A stretch of 64,000 bases of DNA from AC2028 sp002373595 (lineage in GTDB: Bacteria > Bacillota > Clostridia > Lachnospirales > Lachnospiraceae). Positions 26,290-33,531 of this stretch are shown here, piece by piece. The DNA is taken from the NCBI GenBank assembly GCA_946616365.1, contig CAMOIX010000008.1, forward strand, positions 1-64,000, written 5' to 3'. A model generated the notes under the pieces. That model made no database searches. It worked only from the letters and a program-made list of their open reading frames with translations, and was not told the origin of the DNA. The position numbers were made by a program, and so were the translations under genes. Positions within the stretch are counted from its first letter, which is position 1, and each line of letters begins with the position of its first letter.

Positions 26290-27297
26290 TCAATAAATAT
26301 ATTTGGTCGAGTAGTTGCTTCCGTCTCCAATGTAATCCTTTAAGGTCTTGTCGTCAGTATTGGCTCCGAATGTGGGATCTACGAGCGACCAGCTGTTGCC
26401 GTGGAACTGTATGATCCCGTTTAGCCATCCGACTTCTTTTATATATACGCTGATCCATGCGTGATATACTTCGCCTGCGTATCCGACTTCGAGTCTCGTC
26501 GGGATCTGCTGGCTGCGCAGCATGGTCGCCATCATTGCCGCATAATCAAGGCATATTCCTGTCTTTAGGTCAAGTATCTCATCGACATCAGGTATGTATC
26601 CGCTCTTTACTGTATCGGCTTTCTCATAATCGTAAGTGATATTGCCGGTGATGTAATCATATACGCTCGTTACCACTTCGAGATCGTCATGACACGCGGA
26701 TGCGAGTTCAGCTCCCTTGGCTACGCATTTGCTCGATGCGGTGAAGTTCACATACTGATTTGGGTGCAGGTAAGGCCCGAATTCATCGATGCCCGTAAAT
26801 AAGTAGTCTGCTTTAAATGCTATCGAGTATCGGTTTCCTTCGATATTCTCACACACCGCTATGGTGTAGTTACCGTCCCCCGAGCTTAGCGGAAATACTG
26901 CATATCCGTTCGTTATATTATATGTATAAGTGACTTCGTTCGGTCCCGTGATCTGGAGTTTGACTTTCTCGCAGGTTCCGAGGTAGTCGACCATTATATA
27001 TCCGTCTGCGGTATGAGAGTAGTCGATCAATGCCAGCTCATTTCCGTCCGTATCCGTTCCGGAAGCCTCAGGTACGAGACATACGGGAGTGCTCTCACGA
27101 AGAGGTCTGGTGTCATCGGGATCTGAGGTCTGCGATGCAGCAGATGAACCGCCACCTGAGCCGCCTCCCGAAGATCCTCCGCCTGACGAGGACGGCACAG
27201 TCACACCTCCGCCGGATCCGCTTCCGCCGGACTCGCCGCATGCGCCGAATATTAACATGGCCGCCAGTATAAGCGACAGGCATCTGTATCTTTTCAT
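26290..27297 (-). CDS. Transglutaminase-like lipoprotein
   Basis: The 335-residue product has a lipoprotein signal ending in FGAC, with lipidated Cys20. A long Gly/Ser linker (21-55), a beta-rich domain (about 70-165) and a transglutaminase-like core follow. The papain-type triad is visible as Cys249 (TGICLDYA), His279 (VYHAWI) and Asp307 (LVDPTF). Secreted members may act as proteases or cross-link peptides on the cell surface. The start overlaps the stop of the upstream gene by 1 nt. Its operon partners suggest it processes or cross-links a surface structure. Confidence 0.88.
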   Translation of the reverse strand: MKRYRCLSLILAAMLIFGACGESGGSGSGGGVTVPSSSGGGSSGGGSGGGSSAASQTSDPDDTRPLRESTPVCLVPEASGTDTDGNELALIDYSHTADGYIMVDYLGTCEKVKLQITGPNEVTYTYNITNGYAVFPLSSGDGNYTIAVCENIEGNRYSIAFKADYLFTGIDEFGPYLHPNQYVNFTASSKCVAKGAELASACHDDLEVVTSVYDYITGNITYDYEKADTVKSGYIPDVDEILDLKTGICLDYAAMMATMLRSQQIPTRLEVGYAGEVYHAWISVYIKEVGWLNGIIQFHGNSWSLVDPTFGANTDDKTLKDYIGDGSNYSTKYIY

Positions 27298-27764
27298 TAA
27301 GGTACGCTCAATATGAACTGCATCTCTTTGCCGCTTAAGTCATATATATAGATATTATACTCTCCCCGTACGGCATGGAAAAGAATCATATTTTGTGAAG
27401 CATCATAGTCTACAGGGGGCGCTTCCTTTCCTTTGGGATCTATTATATAGGAAGAGGATGCATCCACAGGTCCCGAGAGTACTATGGTGAGAGTGTTCTT
27501 CTCGAAATGATGCGAGACGACATCGATCTCATAATCTGCCGTCGTGGATATCTTTACATCTCCGTGAGGCAGGAACACAGGCGTGATGAGCGTCAGGAAG
27601 AAGAAGATTATCGAGGTCCATATGCCGACCGCTTCGAGCACTACATTGGCTCTTTTGCGGTTTACTATTCTCTCAAAGGGGATGCGGTTAGGTGCGACTT
27701 CACAGGTGTTGAATACGTTTTGAAGTATCGTATCCGCTGTCTTCAAATCTACATTGTATTTCAT
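27297..27764 (-). CDS. Membrane protein next to sigma factor, possible anti-sigma factor
   Basis: This 155-residue protein has a cytoplasmic N-terminus of about 42 residues, one membrane helix (about 44-66) and an outer beta-rich domain. That topology, and a 4-nt ATGA overlap with the sigma-factor stop, are typical of anti-sigma factors. However, I see no recognisable zinc-binding or RskA-type motif. It could instead be a structural protein of the pseudopilus cluster. Confidence 0.6.
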   Translation of the reverse strand: MKYNVDLKTADTILQNVFNTCEVAPNRIPFERIVNRKRANVVLEAVGIWTSIIFFFLTLITPVFLPHGDVKISTTADYEIDVVSHHFEKNTLTIVLSGPVDASSSYIIDPKGKEAPPVDYDASQNMILFHAVRGEYNIYIYDLSGKEMQFILSVP

Positions 27765-28375
27765 CTCCGCATTCCTCCTTTCTTTGATGATCCCATATCG
27801 GGTCCTGCATTTCCTTTATCCGAGAGAGCTTCCTTCAGGTGCTCCATCGCGTTTTTAAGCTGTCTCTTTACCGTGCTTCGGCTTAGTCCCGTTGCCTCTG
27901 CGATATCCTCTATCGTCATATCATTGTAGAATCGGAGGACTACTATTTCTTTTTCCGAGGCGGGCTTCAGATTATCTATCGCATTTTTTAATCGTTCCCG
28001 TTCATCCTTTTCGACTGCTATCTCCTCGCCTGTCGCATCCTCGGACTTTAAGTCAAACAGGTCATCGAGGAGTTCAGTCGTGATATCGCCGTATCCGGTC
28101 TTTTTGGATTTCGACATATCATAGCAGACGCGGAATGCTATCTGGTTGAGCCATGCGACGAAGAGGGTGGGATCGGACAGCTTATGAATATTTTTGAGCG
28201 CGGAAATATAGACCTCCTGGACTGCGTCCTGGGCGAGGTAATCGTCGCGCAGATAGTGGCGGGTGTAGTTGTAGACGCGTTCGTAGGTAAAACCGTAGCA
28301 CTGTGCGAATGCGTCACTGTCCCCGGCCTGCGCTCTTTTTACATATTCCGATAGATATTCATAGGATATCTTCAT
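27761..28375 (-). CDS. ECF-like sigma-70 family sigma factor
   Basis: The product has 204 residues with two sigma domains. Region 2 includes YNYTRHYLRDDYLAQDAVQEVY, and region 4 is a helix-turn-helix, MTIEDIAEATGLSRSTVKRQL, near the C-terminus. An acidic linker of about 40 residues separates them. There is no region 1.1 or 3, as in ECF sigma factors. It is followed by a likely membrane regulator and sits second in an operon with a GGDEF-like gene. Two similar noncanonical promoters lie on the divergent strand (29157-29189 and 29591-29624) and are plausible targets. Confidence 0.92.
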   Translation of the reverse strand: MKISYEYLSEYVKRAQAGDSDAFAQCYGFTYERVYNYTRHYLRDDYLAQDAVQEVYISALKNIHKLSDPTLFVAWLNQIAFRVCYDMSKSKKTGYGDITTELLDDLFDLKSEDATGEEIAVEKDERERLKNAIDNLKPASEKEIVVLRFYNDMTIEDIAEATGLSRSTVKRQLKNAMEHLKEALSDKGNAGPDMGSSKKGGMRR

Positions 28376-28394
28376 CAGGATACCTTTCGGCAGG

Positions 28395-29090
28395 TTAACC
28401 CTTCAGCTTGGTATAAGCGGATGAGATGAGCTCCGAGAATGTGGAGTTCGGCTGCTCATCGTGAAGGACATACTCCGAATGTATTGAAACTTTGGCCTTT
28501 TCGTGGTTTTCGTTGTACTCGTCGACGGATTTGCCGAGCTTGTCGATGAAGGCGGTTACCTTTTCCCGGTCTGTATCGGTGAGGAGAGTGACATACTCGT
28601 TTCCACCGTTTCTGCAGACATAGCCGTATCCGGCGCAGACGCCCTCGAGCACTCCTGAGAACTCGTGGATGACATTATCTCCCTCATCTCGTCCGAGGGA
28701 AGCGTTTATTTCCTTAATATTGGATATCTCGGTGACTATGCAGGCGATTCCGGCCATGGATTCGGGAGTTGTGAAGTTCCGGGTCATCTTGTGGAGACCC
28801 TCACGGCTGAGGATGCCTGTTTTTACATCAAAATATGCGAGATTTTCAAGCTCGTTCGAACGGATCTTGAAATCCCTATAGAAAAGGAAGTCATATACCA
28901 TGAAGGCAAGTATGAAGAGTATCGTGAAATACATCACCGCACAGAGGAAAAAGAGGCTCCTGTTGGTGAAGATCGTATCATGAAGCTCCTTGTTACTTAG
29001 CATTGTAATAAGAAATAACAGCTCAAAAACGACAAAAATGACCAGCTCTGCGATCTTGATGATCCCGAAAATCTTCGTTCTATCTTTCAT
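28395..29090 (-). CDS. Membrane GGDEF-like protein with degenerate motif
   Basis: The product has 231 residues from the ATG at 29090, chosen because AGGAGG lies 4 nt upstream; an 11-residue longer frame lacks a ribosome site. Two membrane helices (about 9-31 and 44-67) precede a GGDEF-type domain with FDVKTGILSREG at its start. The signature reads GGNEY (162-166) where active diguanylate cyclases have GG[D/E]EF, so synthesis of c-di-GMP is doubtful. It is the first gene of the sigma-factor operon, 19 nt before the sigma gene, and may have become a signal sensor. Confidence 0.82.
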   Translation of the reverse strand: MKDRTKIFGIIKIAELVIFVVFELLFLITMLSNKELHDTIFTNRSLFFLCAVMYFTILFILAFMVYDFLFYRDFKIRSNELENLAYFDVKTGILSREGLHKMTRNFTTPESMAGIACIVTEISNIKEINASLGRDEGDNVIHEFSGVLEGVCAGYGYVCRNGGNEYVTLLTDTDREKVTAFIDKLGKSVDEYNENHEKAKVSIHSEYVLHDEQPNSTFSELISSAYTKLKG

Positions 29091-29131
29091 ATGACCTCCT
29101 GAGAATGTAAGAAAATAGAGCACTGTTCAAC

Positions 29132-29160
29132 ATTATAATAATTATTTTAAAAAATGTGAA
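29132..29160 (-). promoter_or_regulatory. Sigma-A promoter of the GGDEF/sigma/GspF operon
   Basis: On the minus strand TTCACA (29160-29155), a 17-bp spacer and TATAAT (29137-29132) form a strong vegetative promoter. Its -35 shares bases with the -35-like element of the divergent promoter at 29157, so the two polymerase forms would compete for the site. Confidence 0.75.
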
Positions 29161-29189
29161 CCTTTTTGAGGGAAGTCTCCGTCTTTATT
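29157..29189 (+). promoter_or_regulatory. Candidate alternative-sigma promoter 1
   Basis: TGAACCTTTTT (from 29157) and GTCTTTATT (from 29181) are separated by an 18-bp spacer counted from TGAACC. No sigma-A -10 fits here. The same two-part signature recurs upstream of the next gene at 29591. The AAC-containing -35 and GTC-type -10 resemble ECF promoters; the adjacent sigma gene is the candidate reader. Confidence 0.55.
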
Positions 29190-29219
29190 TATGGATCAAA
29201 ATGAAAGGAGAAAAGAAAA

Positions 29220-29528
29220 GTGAATCCGATAAGGCTTACCGCAGAAGTAGCATACGACCTTATAAGGATAGACGATGAGCTGACACCGCTCGGCAACGCA
29301 CCCGTCCCCAAGGTAAATTATTACGGCGCAACGGCTGTTGTGATCATCGTAGCTCTTCTGATCCTTCTACTAGTTTTCAGGGAAGTTAGATATCTTACAC
29401 TCAAGAAGAGACTGCTCCAGATCTGGGAAAAAGCAGGCATCACCGACAGAAAAGTCCCTAATGACACAAAGTCAGTAAAGGAAGAGATTGAAAGCGCCGA
29501 GATGAACATATCGGCAACCATGCTCTAA
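29220..29528 (+). CDS. Small membrane protein of unknown function
   Basis: This 102-residue protein starts at GTG (29220) with AAAGGAG at 29204-29210. About 35 outer residues, including DDELTPLG, precede one membrane helix (about 37-53) and a cytoplasmic helical tail rich in Lys and Glu. The DDxxTPLG-helix arrangement looks like the C-terminal anchor of Lachnospiraceae surface proteins standing alone as a gene. It is preceded by a promoter signature shared with the large coiled-coil gene downstream, so the two are probably made under the same conditions. I do not recognise the family. Confidence 0.65.
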   Translation: MNPIRLTAEVAYDLIRIDDELTPLGNAPVPKVNYYGATAVVIIVALLILLLVFREVRYLTLKKRLLQIWEKAGITDRKVPNDTKSVKEEIESAEMNISATML

Positions 29529-29590
29529 AGACACGATTTAAGGGCGGTTCGGAACAAAATAAAGAAATTCTAAAGAAATTTCTGAAATTT

Positions 29591-29624
29591 TGAACCTTTT
29601 TTGATAAAACCGCAAGTCCTTATT
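29591..29624 (+). promoter_or_regulatory. Candidate alternative-sigma promoter 2
   Basis: TGAACCTTTTTT (from 29591) and GTCCTTATT (from 29616) repeat the layout of the promoter at 29157, with a 19-bp spacer instead of 18. Initiation near 29630 would give a leader of about 45 nt for the coiled-coil protein. Confidence 0.55.
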
Positions 29625-29672
29625 AGTGAAAAGCAGTTAACAATTGATCTGAAAGATAAAGAGAGGTTAAGT

Positions 29673-32399
29673 ATGAAGAAGACAAATCTAATGAACAGGA
29701 AAGTCGTTAAGGCGATGAGCTTCGCGATCAGCGCAACGCTCCTCCTTCAGCCCATGACTGCTATGGCAGATGAGGCTCCCAAGGCAGAGCCCGCCGGAGC
29801 AGCAAAAGAGCTTCAGGTAAGTGATGACAGCGAGAAGGCAGCAGTTCAGAAGGCAGAGAACGCAGCTAAGACAGCAGACGATGCAAAGGAAGCAGCACAG
29901 GATGCATATCAGAAGGCAGAGGACGCAGCAAAGGCAGCCGAGGATCTTGCTAAAGAAGTTGGCAAGCAGGTAGGCGATGACAAGGATAAGAACAATCTCA
30001 ATGACGGACTTGATAAGACTGTAGCAGATACCAAGCAGGCTGTTTCGGACAATGAGACCGCTATGACCCAGGCAGCAACGACTGCTGAGGGTGAGATCGG
30101 CAAAATCGCAAATGACACTTCCGTTACCGATATAGCAACTGATAAGTCTGATGCGGCTACCGCAGAGGGACTTGCACAGGATGCTGAGCAGGATTCCGCA
30201 GATGATCTTCAGGATACCAAGGATGCAGCGGCTAAGCTTGACAAAACTGCAGCACAGAAGGCTGCAAAGGAAGCAGCAGATGCAGCTGCCGAGGCTCAGA
30301 CCCAGGCTGATAACGCAAAGGATGCTTACGATGATGCATACCAGCTCCTTTCCGATTATGTAGATGAGCTTGCAAGACTTGAGAAGGTCGCAGATGATGC
30401 TGATAAGGATATCGCTGATAAGAAGGCTGCTATAGAGAAGAAGATCGAAGATGCTAAGAAAGAGCTTAAGACTGCAGCCGATGATCTTGCAAAGGCTAAG
30501 ACCGATCTTAAGATCGCTAAAGAGGATGAGGCAGCTACCCAGGCAGCTCTTGCTGATATCGAGAGCGGAAAAGCAGCAGATGCAGCAAAGGATGCAGCAG
30601 ATGCAGCAGAGGTTGCTCTTAACAATCTCGCTGATCTCAAGACCGAGAAGGATACCTACCAGGGACTTAAGGATGATGTAACCGCAGCTCAGGAAAACCT
30701 TGATCAGAAGATAGCAGATCAGACCAGGATCAATGGTGAGCAGGATGCGATCATCAGCGCTCAGACCATCGAGAAGAATAGACAGGAAGGAATCTCCGGA
30801 CAGAAGCAGGCAGAGCTTAATACTCTTGCCGGCCAGATCAGTCCTCTTGAGACTGAGAGAGCTCAGAAGGCAGCTATCGTAAATAATAGTGACCTTAAGA
30901 AGGCTGCGGCTGCAACTACCAGCACGGTCAAGAGCGTTAGACATAATGTTCCGTACTTTAACAGTATTTGGGATTGGGGTTTGAGAGATGAATACACGTA
31001 TTACACTCAGTCTGAGATAGATGCAGCAAAGAACGCGATCAGCGCTGCAAACACCAGAATCGGTGAGATAGACGCAGCACTTTCACCTCTGTATGCAAGC
31101 CGTACAACTGTTACGAGTGAGAAGTCTGCAGCAGATCAGGCTGCTACAGATGCTCAGACTAAGATTGACAATGCAAACGGTGCTAAGGACGAAGCAGAAC
31201 GTGCAGTAAAGATGGCACAGACCGCTCTTACCAATGCTAATACTCAGAAGAAGCTGGTATCACTTTACGAGTATGCAGGAAGCACCGAGATTACTTACAT
31301 GGACAAGGCAGAGCAGGAAGAGTACAAGAAACTTCTTGCAGAGATGAAGGATCAGCAGTCCAAATACAACGAGATTTCCAGTGATGTAAAGGCATATCAT
31401 GATGCCACCAAGAAAATGGAGTACACCGGAATCGATTTGATAGATGCTGCGCTCAGTGATATCGTTCATACCTTCAACTGGGATAAGCTTACTGAATGGA
31501 AGCTTGAAGAGAAGTACCGTAAGTGGGACTGGAGCTGGGACGGTGGATCTGAGACACACTGGACATTCACCAAGAATGGAGATAACGAAGCCGTTCTCAT
31601 CACTATGCAGGGCACAAGACTTACTATAACCAAGGTAGACGAGGCTGAGTTCGGAGCATTCTCCGCAACCTTCGACAAGGCAGCTGCAGCTCAGGCAGCA
31701 GAGAAGGCAGCACAGGCAGCAGCAGATGCAGCAGAGAAAGCAAAGGCAGAGAAGGCAGCATTTGAGAAGTACAACAAAGCACAGAAGGCTCTTCAGGATG
31801 CACTTGATGAACTTGCAGAGTTGAAGGTTTCCACCGTTAAAGTTGACAGATCCGTACTTAAGGCAGCTCAGGATAAGGTTACCGCAGCTCAGGCTGATGT
31901 AGACAGCGCAAAGACCAGCTGGGACAATGCACAGACCGCAGCAGACGAGGCTAAGAAGAATGCAGACGAGGCTAAGAAGATTGCAGACGGAATCGTAATC
32001 CCCGGCTCTTCAAGCAACGATCCTTCAGATGATGATAACGACACCACAGATCCTACCACTCAGAATCCTGTAAACAACCTGCCTGCAAACAATCAGCAGG
32101 GCGGACAGCAGGGTGGCCAGCAGGGTGCCGGCAATCAGCAGGGCCAGGTAAATATCGAGGACGAGGATTCTGCTAAGGCAGCTACTCCCAACCAGGATAC
32201 CACTGTTAAGAAGGACAATACTTCCGTAGAGGAGACCATCGTTGAGGAAGAGGATACCGCTAAGGCTGCACTTCCTACCCTTGAGACCGAAGAGGATGTT
32301 CAGAACTTCAATTACCTCTGGCTCCTTCTCCTTGCAGCACTTGCAGTAATAATTGAGGAGATCATCCGCAGGAACTACAACAAGAACAAGGCTCAGTAA
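29673..32399 (+). CDS. Large secreted coiled-coil surface protein with C-terminal membrane anchor
   Basis: The product has 908 residues from the ATG at 29673 (GAGAGG upstream). A Sec signal peptide (about 1-33, ending MTAMA) leads into a very long Ala/Lys/Asp/Gln-rich coiled coil. The coil is interrupted by two Trp/Tyr-rich patches near residues 425-445 and 605-660 (KWDWSWDGG). A Pro/Asn/Gln/Gly-rich spacer (about 775-830) and an acidic stretch precede a C-terminal helix (YLWLLLLAALAVII) and a basic tail. There is no LPXTG motif, so anchoring would be by the membrane helix. It looks like a rod-like surface stalk or adhesin; no named family is recognised. Confidence 0.78.
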   Translation: MKKTNLMNRKVVKAMSFAISATLLLQPMTAMADEAPKAEPAGAAKELQVSDDSEKAAVQKAENAAKTADDAKEAAQDAYQKAEDAAKAAEDLAKEVGKQVGDDKDKNNLNDGLDKTVADTKQAVSDNETAMTQAATTAEGEIGKIANDTSVTDIATDKSDAATAEGLAQDAEQDSADDLQDTKDAAAKLDKTAAQKAAKEAADAAAEAQTQADNAKDAYDDAYQLLSDYVDELARLEKVADDADKDIADKKAAIEKKIEDAKKELKTAADDLAKAKTDLKIAKEDEAATQAALADIESGKAADAAKDAADAAEVALNNLADLKTEKDTYQGLKDDVTAAQENLDQKIADQTRINGEQDAIISAQTIEKNRQEGISGQKQAELNTLAGQISPLETERAQKAAIVNNSDLKKAAAATTSTVKSVRHNVPYFNSIWDWGLRDEYTYYTQSEIDAAKNAISAANTRIGEIDAALSPLYASRTTVTSEKSAADQAATDAQTKIDNANGAKDEAERAVKMAQTALTNANTQKKLVSLYEYAGSTEITYMDKAEQEEYKKLLAEMKDQQSKYNEISSDVKAYHDATKKMEYTGIDLIDAALSDIVHTFNWDKLTEWKLEEKYRKWDWSWDGGSETHWTFTKNGDNEAVLITMQGTRLTITKVDEAEFGAFSATFDKAAAAQAAEKAAQAAADAAEKAKAEKAAFEKYNKAQKALQDALDELAELKVSTVKVDRSVLKAAQDKVTAAQADVDSAKTSWDNAQTAADEAKKNADEAKKIADGIVIPGSSSNDPSDDDNDTTDPTTQNPVNNLPANNQQGGQQGGQQGAGNQQGQVNIEDEDSAKAATPNQDTTVKKDNTSVEETIVEEEDTAKAALPTLETEEDVQNFNYLWLLLLAALAVIIEEIIRRNYNKNKAQ

Positions 32400-32446
32400 G
32401 CCGCAAAACCAAGCAAGTAACAATTCTCATAAAGATTAACCTCTTA

Positions 32447-32484
32447 AAAAGAACTGCCGCCTACCCGGGCGGTAGTTCTTTTTT
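32447..32484 (+). terminator. Terminator after the coiled-coil gene
   Basis: AAAGAACTGCCGCC pairs with GGCGGTAGTTCTTT across a short loop with one wobble pair and is followed by TTTT. It is a strong intrinsic terminator 48 nt after the stop. The rest of the 300-nt gap up to 32700 holds a promoter and a structured leader, listed separately. Confidence 0.93.
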
Positions 32485-32541
32485 GCTGACAGAAAGCCTC
32501 AAATATTGTATCATTTCAGAAAAGAAATATGTAAAATATAC

Positions 32542-32570
32542 TTGACATATTGCTACGAAGGGTGTATTAT
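32542..32570 (+). promoter_or_regulatory. Promoter of the membrane protein/XRE pair
   Basis: TTGACA (32542-32547), a 17-bp spacer and TATTAT (32565-32570) form a near-consensus sigma-A promoter. Initiation is predicted near 32577, leaving a leader of about 124 nt. Confidence 0.85.
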
Positions 32571-32585
32571 GCTTTCAGAAGCTTC

Positions 32586-32682
32586 GAGAGGATGCAGGCC
32601 GACGGGCCTACAGCCGAAAGGCAGGAAACAGACTCTCAGATAAAGAAACAAATAAATCACTGGGAACGGATCGAACGATCCG
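32586..32682 (+). ncRNA. Structured 5' leader of the membrane protein/XRE pair
   Basis: GAGAG (32586-32590) can pair with CTCTC (32633-32637), enclosing AGGCC/GGCCT (32596-32609) and GCC-GAAA-GGC (32613-32622), a compact three-way junction. Downstream CGGATC (32667-32672) and GATCCG (32677-32682) form a perfect hairpin just before the ribosome site. That last palindrome could equally be a DNA operator for the XRE protein. No known riboswitch class is recognised. Confidence 0.4.
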
Positions 32683-32700
32683 AAAGAAAGGAAGGAAGAT

Positions 32701-33231
32701 ATGAATACAAATTGGTACGGAAGAGGAATTACGATGGGAATAGTAGTAGGACTTATCATCGCGGTCTTTATTCTCAAAGCTATGAACAAGGACAACAAGA
32801 TGAAGACGGAATATGACGAGATGCAGGAAAAGGTAAGAGGCAAGGCATACAAGTACGCTTTCTGGACGATGGCAGCTTTTGAGACTCTCATGGTGATCAT
32901 CGAAGCGTTGGAGATCAAGGTGCCTTTCAGCGGATTCACTCTCCACGTGATACCGATCATCATAGCAGCTTGTGTACATGCCGTATACTCGGTCATGAAT
33001 GGTGCATACATAGGTCTCAATACCAATGTAAAAACGACTATCGTTGCAATGGTAGTAATAGGCGCAATTAACATCCTCGTCGCCATCCTGGCTTTTGCGA
33101 ATGGTTTTATGATAAAGGACGGAATGTTCGGTGATCAGTTCCTCAACCTCCTCATAGGTCTGATGTTTGTGATCATTGGTGTCGCTACATTCATCGCAAA
33201 GAAAAAGAACGCAGAAGCGGAGGAGGAGTAA
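32701..33231 (+). CDS. Multi-helix membrane protein paired with an XRE regulator
   Basis: This 176-residue protein has about five hydrophobic helices (near 8-26, 52-68, 77-97, 109-133 and 145-165). The loop after the first helix is charged (MKTEYDEMQEKVRGKAYKYAFW). The pairing of such a small membrane protein with a compact XRE/Cro-type regulator is common in Firmicutes, but its role is not established. AGGAAGGAAG precedes the ATG. The regulator gene starts 1 nt after the stop. No substrate or enzymatic motif is visible. Confidence 0.75.
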   Translation: MNTNWYGRGITMGIVVGLIIAVFILKAMNKDNKMKTEYDEMQEKVRGKAYKYAFWTMAAFETLMVIIEALEIKVPFSGFTLHVIPIIIAACVHAVYSVMNGAYIGLNTNVKTTIVAMVVIGAINILVAILAFANGFMIKDGMFGDQFLNLLIGLMFVIIGVATFIAKKKNAEAEEE

Positions 33232-33232
33232 T

Positions 33233-33424
33233 ATGAAGAATCTTAAGCTTAAAGCAGCCCGTGCGGGCATGGATCTCTCTCAGGAAGACCTCGCCGCCAA
33301 GTGCGGAGTATCGAGACAGACGATAAGTGCGATAGAAAAGGGCGACTATAACCCTACGATCAACCTTTGCATAGCGATATGCAAAGCCCTCGGCAAGACT
33401 CTGGACGAACTGTTTTGGGAATGA
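33233..33424 (+). CDS. Small XRE-family HTH regulator
   Basis: The product has 63 residues from the ATG at 33233, supported by GGAGGAG just upstream; a longer frame overlaps the previous gene. Nearly the whole protein is one helix-turn-helix domain (LSQEDLAAKCGVSRQTISAIEKGDYNP) with the C-terminal LGKTLDELFW helix typical of the YozG/YgzD group. It likely binds DNA as a dimer and may autoregulate through the palindrome at 32667-32682. It is the last gene of the pair and is followed by a strong terminator. Confidence 0.92.
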   Translation: MKNLKLKAARAGMDLSQEDLAAKCGVSRQTISAIEKGDYNPTINLCIAICKALGKTLDELFWE

Positions 33425-33442
33425 TCTGATATGTAGTATAAT
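33415..33442 (+). promoter_or_regulatory. Weak candidate promoter of the CDF gene
   Basis: TTGGGA (33415-33420), a 16-bp spacer and TATAAT (33437-33442) abut the left arm of the XRE terminator. Initiation near 33449 would fall inside that arm, so the new RNA could not refold the full hairpin. The -35 is poor and overlaps the XRE stop region. Confidence 0.4.
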
Positions 33443-33502
33443 AAGATCAGTCTTTACTTAAGGATGACATCCGAAGAGTAAAGGCTGGTCTTTTATTTTT
33501 TC
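33443..33502 (+). terminator. Terminator after the XRE gene
   Basis: A 16-bp stem (33443-33458 with 33477-33492, two wobble pairs) encloses an 18-nt loop that itself can fold (GGAT-GAC-ATCC) and is followed by TTATTTTTT. It ends the XRE transcript 18 nt after the stop. Confidence 0.93.
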
Positions 33503-33531
33503 GGAATCCTTTGGACATGGGAGATCGTGGC

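Noticed and set aside
29688..30944. 418-residue antisense open frame opposite the coiled-coil gene
   Set aside because: Its Leu/Cys/Ile-rich composition is what the reverse complement of Ala/Lys/Asp repeats yields; no domain is visible.
32586..32637. Possible c-di-GMP-I or guanidine-II riboswitch
   Set aside because: Fragments look similar (GCC-GAAA-GGC, ACG-containing loop), but the second GEMM helix and tandem ACGR hairpins are absent.
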